From Tannerella sp. (GTDB lineage: Bacteria > Bacteroidota > Bacteroidia > Bacteroidales > Tannerellaceae): a stretch of DNA of 50,105 nucleotides. Below, in pieces: positions 1 to 7,655 of this stretch. The stretch lies in assembly GCF_030528505.1 (NCBI RefSeq), contig NZ_JAUMYS010000011.1:1-50105 (forward strand), in the 5' to 3' direction. The position numbers were made by a program, and so were the translations under genes. The notes below the pieces were generated by a model that had not been told where the DNA came from, did not search any database, and was given only the letters and a program-made list of their open reading frames with translations. Position 1 is the stretch's first letter, and each line of letters starts with the position of its first letter.

Positions 1-172
1 CGTACATTCGTACATCCATTATTAATGGTAAACGCCGAACAGTGTATCGCGTAATCTGGGATAAATCTTCGGCATCCCTCCGCAACCATACCAAAGTTTT
101 TTTCAACAAAGGAAGATTTTTGGGGCCAAAGTTTTTTCTTGTTTCGCCCGGAATGTCTTCCTTTGTGAGGAA

Positions 173-1441
173 ATGAACGAGGGAATTTTAGAGAAACTGA
201 AGATACTGGCCGAGTCGGCTAAATACGACGTCTCATGTGCTTCGAGCGGCACGGTGCGCAGAAACACGTCCGGCGGATTAGGCAATACTGTCGGCGGGAT
301 GGGCATCTGTCATAGTTTCACGGACGATGGGCGTTGCGTGTCCCTCCTCAAAATCATGCTCACGAACCATTGCATGTACGACTGCGCTTACTGCATCAAC
401 CGTCGCAGCAACGACCATCCGCGAGCCACGTTGTCGGTCAACGAACTGGTGGAACTGACCATCGAGTTTTACCGTCGCAACTATATCGAGGGACTCTTTC
501 TCAGCTCCGGCGTCATGCGCAGTCCCGACTATACGATGGAACGTATGGTGCGTGTCGTCAAAGACCTTCGTACAGTACATCGTTTCAACGGGTATATTCA
601 CCTGAAGAGCATCCCCGGATGCAGTCAGGAGCTGGTCAACGAAGGAGGGCTTTATGCCGATCGCATGAGCGTCAACCTCGAAATCCCGACAGAACAAAAC
701 CTGAAACTCCTCGCGCCGGAGAAGGATTTTCAAAGCGTCTTCACACCGATGCGCTACATTCAGCAAGGGATGTTGCAAAGCCTCGAAGACCGACGCAAAT
801 TCCGGCATGCACCGCGTTTTGTTCCCGCCGGACAAAGCACGCAGATGATCGTGGGCGTGACCTCCGAGACAGATAAGGAAATCCTCACCATCTCGTCCGC
901 CCTCTACCGCCGGCCAAGCATGAAACGCGTCTATTATTCGGGATACATACCGGTGAATACGTACGATAAACGCTTACCGGCCGTAAGGCAAGCGCCCCTT
1001 GTGCGAGAAAACCGGCTCTATCAGGCCGACTGGCTTATGCGTTTTTATGAGTTCAGGGCAGACGAGATCGTCGACGACCGTTTCCCGAACCTCGATCCGG
1101 AAATCGATCCGAAACTGGCATGGGCCTTGCGGCATCCCGAACATTTCCCGGTAGATGTGAACACGGCCGACTATGCGATGATTCTGCGAGTGCCGGGCAT
1201 CGGCGTGAAGTCGGCCAAGCTGATCGTAGCCGCACGCCGTTACGGCCGACTCACATCGGCACAGTTGAAAAAGATCGGTATCGTGATGAAGAAAGCGCAA
1301 TACTTCATCACCTGCCGTGAGTTACCGATGAACACGGTGCATGAGGTGACGCCCGAATACGTGCGCCGCATCCTGACCGAACCGAAGAAGCGCAAGATGG
1401 CGGCAGACGAACGCCAGCTGACCATCCCATGGACCGAATAA
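173..1441 (+). CDS. Putative DNA modification/repair radical SAM protein (TIGR03916-like)
   Basis: A 422-residue radical SAM protein. The three cysteines that would hold the [4Fe-4S] cluster are C67, C71 and C74 (CMYDCAYC), in the usual CxxxCxxC spacing. Further cysteines at 22, 46 and 55 lie before the core. The C-terminal part carries a helix-hairpin-helix DNA-binding motif at about residues 334-360 (PGIGVKSA at 341-348). This combination matches the family described as a putative DNA modification/repair radical SAM protein linked to uracil-DNA-glycosylase-like proteins. The substrate is unknown. The next gene is the usual partner of this family. The ATG at 173 leaves room for the full N-terminal part. 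Family call is strong; function is inference. Confidence 0.9.
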   Translation: MNEGILEKLKILAESAKYDVSCASSGTVRRNTSGGLGNTVGGMGICHSFTDDGRCVSLLKIMLTNHCMYDCAYCINRRSNDHPRATLSVNELVELTIEFYRRNYIEGLFLSSGVMRSPDYTMERMVRVVKDLRTVHRFNGYIHLKSIPGCSQELVNEGGLYADRMSVNLEIPTEQNLKLLAPEKDFQSVFTPMRYIQQGMLQSLEDRRKFRHAPRFVPAGQSTQMIVGVTSETDKEILTISSALYRRPSMKRVYYSGYIPVNTYDKRLPAVRQAPLVRENRLYQADWLMRFYEFRADEIVDDRFPNLDPEIDPKLAWALRHPEHFPVDVNTADYAMILRVPGIGVKSAKLIVAARRYGRLTSAQLKKIGIVMKKAQYFITCRELPMNTVHEVTPEYVRRILTEPKKRKMAADERQLTIPWTE

Positions 1442-1452
1442 GAGGAAAGCGT

Positions 1453-2214
1453 ATGGTGATTTTCTTCTATGACAAGACTTTCGAAGGACTGCTGACGGCC
1501 GTTTTCGACGCATATAACCGGAAAACATTCCCGCACCGCCTGATGAAAACAGGCGAAACGCCTCCTCTGTTTACGGACGAGACCTACACGGTGTGGAGTC
1601 AAAAAACATCGGCCGAGCGGGTGTGGCAAGCACTGGAGCGCAAACTGAAGAAAGAAGCCCGTAACATGCTGATGCACGTCTGGCTATCGGAATTGCCCGG
1701 GAGCGACGAACTGCTGTTCCGCTATATCCGCAAAACATTCGACACGCAGCTCGACATCTCCCTGAACTTCGGCGATGCCGATGTGTTGGAAGTCGGTAAG
1801 ATTGCCCGCAAAGTAAGCCATGAAGCGCATTATCTCAAGCAGTTCGTACGCTTTCAGAAAGCGGCCGACGATCTGTTCTTCGCCCCCGTCCGACCGATAT
1901 ATAACGCGTTACCCCTGACTATCGACCATTTCACCGACCGTTTTGCCGACCAATCTTGGGTGATCTACGACCTGCGACGCAGGTACGGTTACTATTACGA
2001 CCGGCAAACGGCACGCGAAATCACGTTCACGGACGATGAACAGCTGCTGGACGGCCGGCTGGACGAATCGCTGATGGCCGAAGACGAGCAACTGTTTCAG
2101 GAGTTGTGGCGCGGCTATTTCAAAGCGATGACCATCAAAGAACGCATCAACCTGCGGAAACAGCGTCAGGATATGCCTGTCCGCTTCTGGCAATACCTGA
2201 CGGAAAAGCAATAA
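1453..2214 (+). CDS. Putative DNA metabolism protein, radical-SAM-linked (TIGR03915-like)
   Basis: A 253-residue protein that begins MVIFFYDKTFEGLLTAVF, the typical start of the family that accompanies the upstream radical SAM protein. The reading frame is open from an ATG at 1429, inside the upstream gene. The ATG at 1453 is preferred because it gives the family-type N-terminus and has a purine-rich AGAGGAAAG just before it. In some bacteria this domain is fused to a uracil-DNA-glycosylase-like domain; here it stands alone and ends without one. It is rich in charged and aromatic residues, with no signal peptide or membrane segment, so it is probably cytoplasmic. Function is unknown, but a joint DNA-processing role with the upstream gene is the natural reading. 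Confidence 0.87.
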   Translation: MVIFFYDKTFEGLLTAVFDAYNRKTFPHRLMKTGETPPLFTDETYTVWSQKTSAERVWQALERKLKKEARNMLMHVWLSELPGSDELLFRYIRKTFDTQLDISLNFGDADVLEVGKIARKVSHEAHYLKQFVRFQKAADDLFFAPVRPIYNALPLTIDHFTDRFADQSWVIYDLRRRYGYYYDRQTAREITFTDDEQLLDGRLDESLMAEDEQLFQELWRGYFKAMTIKERINLRKQRQDMPVRFWQYLTEKQ

Positions 2215-2516
2215 GCAGAGAATGGAGCGATAACCGTACTTCCTGTCGGCATCGGACAGAAATCCCTCTCAAAAAGATTTGATACCAATCCAAAGAAACA
2301 CATTAAAAAAAACATAATTTACACAAAACAACAAACAACTCGACAGATAAAGAACAAAAGGCCGGCGTGACGCATCAGAACGGAAATTTGAAGATCAAAC
2401 ACTTACACGCAAAACCAAATACACACAATAATAAAAGTTAATCTTTTGAAATAAAAAACTATAACAAAATTATTTTATTTACGTTTGCATTGCATAACGA
2501 ATAAATAATTTCCATT
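2215..2516. other. AT-rich intergenic leader region
   Basis: About 300 bases between the radical-SAM pair and the first exported protein. No reading frame looks coding. The last 200 bases are very A-rich on this strand, and a -7 promoter box sits at 2480-2487. Nothing else was recognised. Confidence 0.6.
2480..2487 (+). promoter_or_regulatory. Bacteroidetes-type -7 promoter box (TACGTTTG)
   Basis: Matches TAnnTTTG, 29 bases before the ATG at 2517. No clear -33 TTTG at the usual distance was found. Confidence 0.55.
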
Positions 2517-3569
2517 ATGAAAAAAAATTCTATTTTACGGACGGCTTTAGCCGTAGTTTTAGTGATGTGTTGGATGCCTTCTTTAAAGGCACAGTTGTTT
2601 TATCAAGACAGCCATCTGTTCATCGGTCAGAAGCCGAATAACTGGAATGGTGTCGGCAGTGCCCCCGGAGTATACATCGGTCCTAATTGGGGTATGGAAT
2701 TCTCCGAAGGCGGATTAAATATCTGGCGACCATATGGATCACCCAATTGGGGAAATTACAAACTGTTTATTGATCAGACCGGTAAAATCGGTATCGGGCG
2801 GAAGCCGACCACGTATGCCCTCGAAGTGAACGGACGAGTTTGGACCACACAAGGGCTGTTGATTACCTCGGATGAGAGACTCAAAAGGAACATTGTCAAT
2901 ATCAACAGTTCATATCTGAGCAGACTCAAACGCCTCCATGGTAAATTTTACGAGAAACAAGTTGTTTCCGAAGCAGACCGACGTAAGGAGGTGGAAACCA
3001 TGATTGCACAGGGTAAAATCAGTAAGGGAGATGCCCAAAGCGCATTGGCAGAACCGCTCAATCTGTCGGAGAGCAAAGCATATAAGAAAGAATTCGGTTT
3101 TATCGCACAAGAAGTGAAAGAACTTTTCCCGGAATTGGTGGAGCAGGATGCCGAGGGGATCTATGCGGTAAATTATACCGGACTGATACCAGTACTTGTA
3201 GAAGCGATCAAGGAACTTCAGGCCAGAGTGGAAGCGTTGGAGAGTCAGGGACGGATATCTTTCAAGAGCGGTGAAGCGACGACAGCCAATGAAAAAATCC
3301 TCGATACGGAGGAGTATCTGTCGCAAAATGTGCCCAATCCGGTAAACGGTAACGCCCGAATCGATTACACCTTGCCCGAAGGAACAACAAACGCAGCCAT
3401 CGCGTTCTATTCGATCAACGGAGCACAGGTGAAAAACGTGCCGCTCGACGTACATGACAAAAAAGGATCGATAACCGTTTCTTCAGCCGATTTCGCTTCC
3501 GGACTGCATATCTACAAACTGATTGCCAATGGTGTCGTAGTGGGAACAAAAAAATTGGTGAATAAATAA
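2517..3569 (+). CDS. Exported protein with S74-type chaperone domain and T9SS sorting domain
   Basis: A 350-residue protein with three visible parts. Residues 1-25 form a signal peptide ending near KAQ. Residues about 26-112 are a glycine/tryptophan-rich segment of unknown fold. Residues about 113-243 look like the intramolecular chaperone (Peptidase_S74) domain of phage tailspikes: SDERLKRNI at 118-126 supplies Ser118 and Lys123 in the spacing of the self-cleaving Ser-Lys pair, followed by GFIAQEVKELFPELV and a terminal coiled coil (IKELQARVEALES). Residues about 268-350 resemble a type IX secretion C-terminal sorting domain ending in KKLVNK. It is the first of four consecutive exported proteins. 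The order, chaperone before sorting signal, is odd because self-cleavage would detach the passenger from the sorting signal. Confidence 0.85.
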   Translation: MKKNSILRTALAVVLVMCWMPSLKAQLFYQDSHLFIGQKPNNWNGVGSAPGVYIGPNWGMEFSEGGLNIWRPYGSPNWGNYKLFIDQTGKIGIGRKPTTYALEVNGRVWTTQGLLITSDERLKRNIVNINSSYLSRLKRLHGKFYEKQVVSEADRRKEVETMIAQGKISKGDAQSALAEPLNLSESKAYKKEFGFIAQEVKELFPELVEQDAEGIYAVNYTGLIPVLVEAIKELQARVEALESQGRISFKSGEATTANEKILDTEEYLSQNVPNPVNGNARIDYTLPEGTTNAAIAFYSINGAQVKNVPLDVHDKKGSITVSSADFASGLHIYKLIANGVVVGTKKLVNK

Positions 3570-3581
3570 AACATAACGGTT

Positions 3582-4079
3582 ATGAGACTCAACAGTTTCT
3601 TTTTCATTCTTCTTTTAGGTTTCTTTCTTCCTCGTTGCGAAGCAGAAGAAGCTTTCGAACTGCCTGAAATTTCGACTTCCGGTAAAAATACATTCGGTTG
3701 CTATGTAGACAAAGAGCTGTTTGTATATACCCGTGGTAGCGGCGTGTTGGGACACAGCCCTATCAGCGGCTACTACAGTGTAGGAGGGAAATATTTGGGT
3801 TTTTATTCGTACGCTAACAAAGATCGCTCTATCAGTATTACGGACAGCATCGTAAAAGTCGGATTTAAGCATAAAGTGTCCAGTGCATTGTATAAAATCA
3901 ATAAAGAGTATTACCGTTTATGCAAAGACCTGCCAAGTGAGTATTGTTTGTTGAAATTCGACAAAGAGAATGGTATTATAAGCGGGACTTTTTCTTTCAG
4001 TGTAAAGCATATAAAAACCGGCGAAATAAAAGCGATTACGGACGGTCGGTTCGATATCAAAATTAATATTCATGACTAA
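3582..4079 (+). CDS. Small exported protein, DUF6252-like
   Basis: A 165-residue protein with an N-terminal hydrophobic signal (residues 1-22). A cysteine at about residue 19 follows LPR, which is a poor lipobox, so signal peptidase I processing or an atypical lipoprotein are both possible. The C-terminal half has a beta-strand pattern with GTFSFSVKH and TDGRFDIKI, resembling small Bacteroidetes lipoproteins grouped as DUF6252 (weak recognition by eye). It starts 12 bases after the S74 protein and overlaps the next gene by 8 bases, so it is probably co-transcribed with both. No function can be assigned. Confidence 0.75.
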   Translation: MRLNSFFFILLLGFFLPRCEAEEAFELPEISTSGKNTFGCYVDKELFVYTRGSGVLGHSPISGYYSVGGKYLGFYSYANKDRSISITDSIVKVGFKHKVSSALYKINKEYYRLCKDLPSEYCLLKFDKENGIISGTFSFSVKHIKTGEIKAITDGRFDIKINIHD

Positions 4080-6453
4080 GAAAAATATGATGAAAAGAAT
4101 AAGAAAAAGGGTTCTTGCCATAATAATAATGGCAATAAGCCCATTTTATGTCCTGATTGCTCAAGAGATTGCCGAATATAATGCTAAAATAAGCAAGGTG
4201 TTTCAGCATGTCGACAAAAGCAGAGTAACCACGGGGTTACTGTATGATTACGGACTGCATCTTATAGACCCGGTATATTATGATGGGGTGGCATTGACCG
4301 ACGAAAACTATATTGATATGGAAATATGGAACGCTCTTTACGGGGGGATGTATAGCTCGAAAGTAAACGGCAATATCTCTTTATCGACTCCAGACCAAAT
4401 GAACGCCCGAATTTCAAGCGAGGGAGCCACATCACTTGCAGTTATACATCTTAGATATGATATGTATCGTAAGGATGCGGTTGGTTCCAGCTTGGTAAGA
4501 GTTGTGAATGAACAGATTTACGACGTCAATGGCAAGAATCCATACGAACAGAAGATGCTCTTCGCTGTCGCTCCTAAAGAAAAGTATTTCTACGGTAAAA
4601 CCATACGTTTTAAGTTCAGTTCGAACTTATTCGTAAATAATACGGGCAAAGCCGTTAAGAACCTCCAGATCAACTTCAACAACGAGGGAGGATATCGAAC
4701 GATGTCGTGGAACAACAACATTGCCCATACATTTTCATCGACAGGTATTAAAGATATTTACTTCAGAATAACGTATACAGATAATACGACATATACATGC
4801 AGAACGAAAATATCCATAGGGGAAGAGCCACCCGTCACATTAAAATCAGCCGACGTGACATCGGATATATCCGCCTCTTCCCGACACTCCGGAGGTAAAA
4901 TACAAATTAAATATGCAAAAGGTAACACCGATAAGAAGATAAGAAAGCCGTTGATTATAGCCGAAGGATTTGATCCGAGCCATGTGCTGGGAACAACAAA
5001 TATGGATATAACCAACTTGAGTATTGATGAAGAAAAGATCGGGACATTGAATATCGGTAATCCCAATATATGGGAAAACATAAGTTCTTTCGATATCATT
5101 TATTTGGATTATAATGACGGATTGGATGATATCAGAAGAAACGCAGCTCTTTTTCAGGAAGTAATCGACTATGTCAATAGAAATAAGGAAGGAACCTCTC
5201 CCAATGTCGTTATGGGAATCAGCATGGGAGGACTTGTTGCGAGATATGCTTTGAGAAAGATGGAATTGGAAAACAGGAAACATGATACATGGAAATTTAT
5301 CAGTGTAGATTCTCCTCATAAAGGAGCCAATGTTCCAATCGGCATGCAGGCAATGCTTCGTCATCTTGCCGATATAAAATTCTCGGTAGCCTTCATCAAG
5401 TTTTTTCAGGCAAAGAACATCGATATGATTAAAAAAGGACTCAAGATATTAGACAGCAAGGCAGCCAAACAGATGCTGGTTTATCATGTAAACGGTCGTT
5501 TGCAAATTGACGGTAACGAACATAGTACATTTCAAACAGAGTATGATAATGTAGGATTTCCTCTACAATGCGAAAATGTGGCGATAACTAACGGTACCGG
5601 AAACGGAACGAAAGCGATGGAGCCGGGCACAATGTTGGTTAACCATCGGGAGACATATAAATTTTCCCTATGGATGCATTTATTAACTTATTATTATGGG
5701 ACGTATTTTCTTCTGACGAATTTTCCTAAACTGGTTGTTTTGAAAATACCGGGAAGCGCAGATGTCGTCAGTGATGTAAAAATCCATGCGGTACCCAACA
5801 GAAATACATCGAATGTTTATTGGGGCAGGATACGGATACATAAGAAAATTCTATTTTTAATAAATATAAAATTGGATATTTCAGAAAAAAGCATGAACAG
5901 CAATGCTTCCGTATATCCATTAGATGGCGCCCCGGCTGGGATTTACAATGTCAGCAACGTCGCAGGCAAAATTCCCGACGGTCTGTTGATGAAGAAGTAC
6001 TTTTCTTTTGTTCCAACAGTAAGTGCTTTAGCATTATCGGACTGGCAAAGTCAATTGAACAGCAGACTAACCGGTCAAAATCTTCATCAAGCAGGTAAAA
6101 CAAAATTTGAGAGGTATTATATGCCGACATCGAATCAAGAACATACGCATTTCCAAGCAGCAGCATCTTTTCTAGTTCGGGAAATAAACAGCATTCCAAC
6201 AGACGTCATCATTGCCGGTACAGTAAACATCTATTCGTATAAGCGATACGAAAGAGATATTATTGTAAAAAGCGGAGCGACATTACGTGTTACAAATGGA
6301 GCCACATTAGATGCTTCGGCTAAAAAAATCACAGTCGAGCCCGGCGGTAAATTAATCGTTGATAGTCGTTCTAAATTATATTGCAAAAATCTTGATATAG
6401 CTTCGGGAGGGCATTTCTCTTTTGCTCCCGATGCCATGTATAACTCCCGCTAA
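4072..6453 (+). CDS. Exported alpha/beta-hydrolase-fold protein
   Basis: A 793-residue protein with an N-terminal signal or anchor (hydrophobic residues about 14-30). The central part from about residue 290 has the layout of a lipase/esterase: PLIIAEGFDP, then YLDYNDG, then the nucleophile elbow GISMGG at 382-387 with Ser384, then SVDSPHKGANVPIG. H691 or H693 in HTHFQ is a candidate catalytic histidine. The last 80 residues are a short beta-helix-like stretch with repeated SGATL/NGATL/PGGKL turns. There is no sorting domain at the C-terminus, unlike two of its neighbours. The annotated ATG overlaps the previous gene by 8 bases; ATGs at 4087 and 4090 are also possible. The substrate is unknown. 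Codons are more AT-rich than in the flanking housekeeping genes. Confidence 0.8.
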   Translation: MTKKNMMKRIRKRVLAIIIMAISPFYVLIAQEIAEYNAKISKVFQHVDKSRVTTGLLYDYGLHLIDPVYYDGVALTDENYIDMEIWNALYGGMYSSKVNGNISLSTPDQMNARISSEGATSLAVIHLRYDMYRKDAVGSSLVRVVNEQIYDVNGKNPYEQKMLFAVAPKEKYFYGKTIRFKFSSNLFVNNTGKAVKNLQINFNNEGGYRTMSWNNNIAHTFSSTGIKDIYFRITYTDNTTYTCRTKISIGEEPPVTLKSADVTSDISASSRHSGGKIQIKYAKGNTDKKIRKPLIIAEGFDPSHVLGTTNMDITNLSIDEEKIGTLNIGNPNIWENISSFDIIYLDYNDGLDDIRRNAALFQEVIDYVNRNKEGTSPNVVMGISMGGLVARYALRKMELENRKHDTWKFISVDSPHKGANVPIGMQAMLRHLADIKFSVAFIKFFQAKNIDMIKKGLKILDSKAAKQMLVYHVNGRLQIDGNEHSTFQTEYDNVGFPLQCENVAITNGTGNGTKAMEPGTMLVNHRETYKFSLWMHLLTYYYGTYFLLTNFPKLVVLKIPGSADVVSDVKIHAVPNRNTSNVYWGRIRIHKKILFLINIKLDISEKSMNSNASVYPLDGAPAGIYNVSNVAGKIPDGLLMKKYFSFVPTVSALALSDWQSQLNSRLTGQNLHQAGKTKFERYYMPTSNQEHTHFQAAASFLVREINSIPTDVIIAGTVNIYSYKRYERDIIVKSGATLRVTNGATLDASAKKITVEPGGKLIVDSRSKLYCKNLDIASGGHFSFAPDAMYNSR

Positions 6454-6662
6454 AAGGAATAATAATAGAGTTTATATAGAATTAAGAAATAGGTCTATTG
6501 ATTTTGAATGTCCTAAAATCTTATTCGATATAAACAGATATGAGAGAATTTATTTAGAATCATGTATCAGATTTACAGCCATGTCTCTTCTCTGCAAAGG
6601 AAAAGTTTTTTTAGTGTATATTCTGATCTCCAGCAGAAAACAAACTGTTCAATAGTATAATC

Positions 6663-7577
6663 ATGAAGAAAAAAATCTTTCTATCATTTTTGCTGATGCT
6701 GTTGGTATCGGCAGAAGTTTGGCCGCAAGAAAATGCTTTCGGCGGCAAGTATGTGAATGCCTTTAAGGCAGATTCCGTGGTCTGGAAATGTTATTGGGAT
6801 TTTAGCGAGGAAAAAATAAAACTCGATGACCCATTTGATGAAACCGTTTTGCATGGCGATACCGTGGTCAACGGAAAGCAATGGAGAATCATCCGCCAAG
6901 GAAAAGCATTGAAAGGGTTGATTCGCACCGAAAACAATCGAGTCATGTTCAAACCGTATCCCGGATATGAAAATAAGGTTCACCCGGACTACCTGAAACA
7001 GCAGGAGACTGTCATCTACGACTTCTCGCTGAAGGTAGGAGAAAGTATCCCTTCAATCGGCATTGTTCCGTCAGGAAAAATTACGAAAATCGATTCCGTC
7101 ATGTTCGAAGACGGCCATAAACACAAGCGCATACACGTCGGGGAACATTACAGCTATATCGAAGGGCTGGGTCATGACCAGTTAGGCTTGTCCTTTATTC
7201 TTGTTCCGGCAATACCGACAATGGAAGGGGTACTTTCTACTTTCATGTGTTGTCATGTAGACAACCGATTGCTGTACCGGAGTCCGGTGTTTGAAGATTG
7301 CAACGGCAATAAGGTAGCCAACGTAATCATCACAGGCGGCTTATCGGAGGCTAAGGTATGGTTTGCGGACGGACAGCTGACCGTATCGCTCGAAGACGGC
7401 CGCACGTTCGATGTGGCTGTCTTCAACGCGCAGGGAATGCTTGTGGCGCAACAGCAGAAGAATCGTTACGAAACCCGGATTCCTTTCGGCAACGAAGCAA
7501 AAGGCGTTTACTTTGTCCGGATTCGGGCGGGACAGGCCGTGGCGACGCATAAGGTCGTCCATACCCGCAACGAATGA
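6663..7577 (+). CDS. Exported protein with T9SS C-terminal sorting domain
   Basis: A 304-residue protein with a clear signal peptide (residues 1-21, cleavage near WPQ-EN). The middle part, about 22-215, is of the type seen in many secreted Bacteroidetes proteins that precede a sorting domain; no catalytic motif was found. Residues about 222-304 form a type IX secretion sorting domain: a strand-rich stretch with FDVAVFNAQGMLVAQQ, then KGVYFVRIRAGQ and the short tail THKVVHTRNE. It would be exported through the outer membrane by the T9SS, of which porQ is also in this window. It lies 209 bases after the hydrolase and may have its own promoter. Function unknown. Confidence 0.82.
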   Translation: MKKKIFLSFLLMLLVSAEVWPQENAFGGKYVNAFKADSVVWKCYWDFSEEKIKLDDPFDETVLHGDTVVNGKQWRIIRQGKALKGLIRTENNRVMFKPYPGYENKVHPDYLKQQETVIYDFSLKVGESIPSIGIVPSGKITKIDSVMFEDGHKHKRIHVGEHYSYIEGLGHDQLGLSFILVPAIPTMEGVLSTFMCCHVDNRLLYRSPVFEDCNGNKVANVIITGGLSEAKVWFADGQLTVSLEDGRTFDVAVFNAQGMLVAQQQKNRYETRIPFGNEAKGVYFVRIRAGQAVATHKVVHTRNE

Positions 7578-7605
7578 CCGTATACTCTCCGCTCCCGGCC
7601 TTATG

Positions 7606-7650
7606 ACGGCACGATACAGAAGGGCATCCGTCCGGCCTGTATCGTGCCGT
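7606..7650. terminator. 14-bp perfect hairpin between convergent genes
   Basis: Arms 7606-7619 (ACGGCACGATACAG) and 7637-7650 are fully complementary, with a 17-base loop. It lies between the stop codons of two convergent genes, so it can serve both strands. No long T tract follows on either side. Confidence 0.7.
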
Positions 7651-7655
7651 ATCGA

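Noticed and set aside
1..176. An open frame from the window edge to a TGA at 174-176, overlapping the radical SAM start
   Set aside because: Only 58 codons, no start inside the window, and no recognisable motif. A stop-free run of this length can arise by chance, so a partial upstream gene is not claimed.
6422..6655. 77-codon frame after the hydrolase
   Set aside because: AT-rich, overlaps the hydrolase end, no domain, and no T9SS sorting signal that would suggest a frameshifted hydrolase tail.
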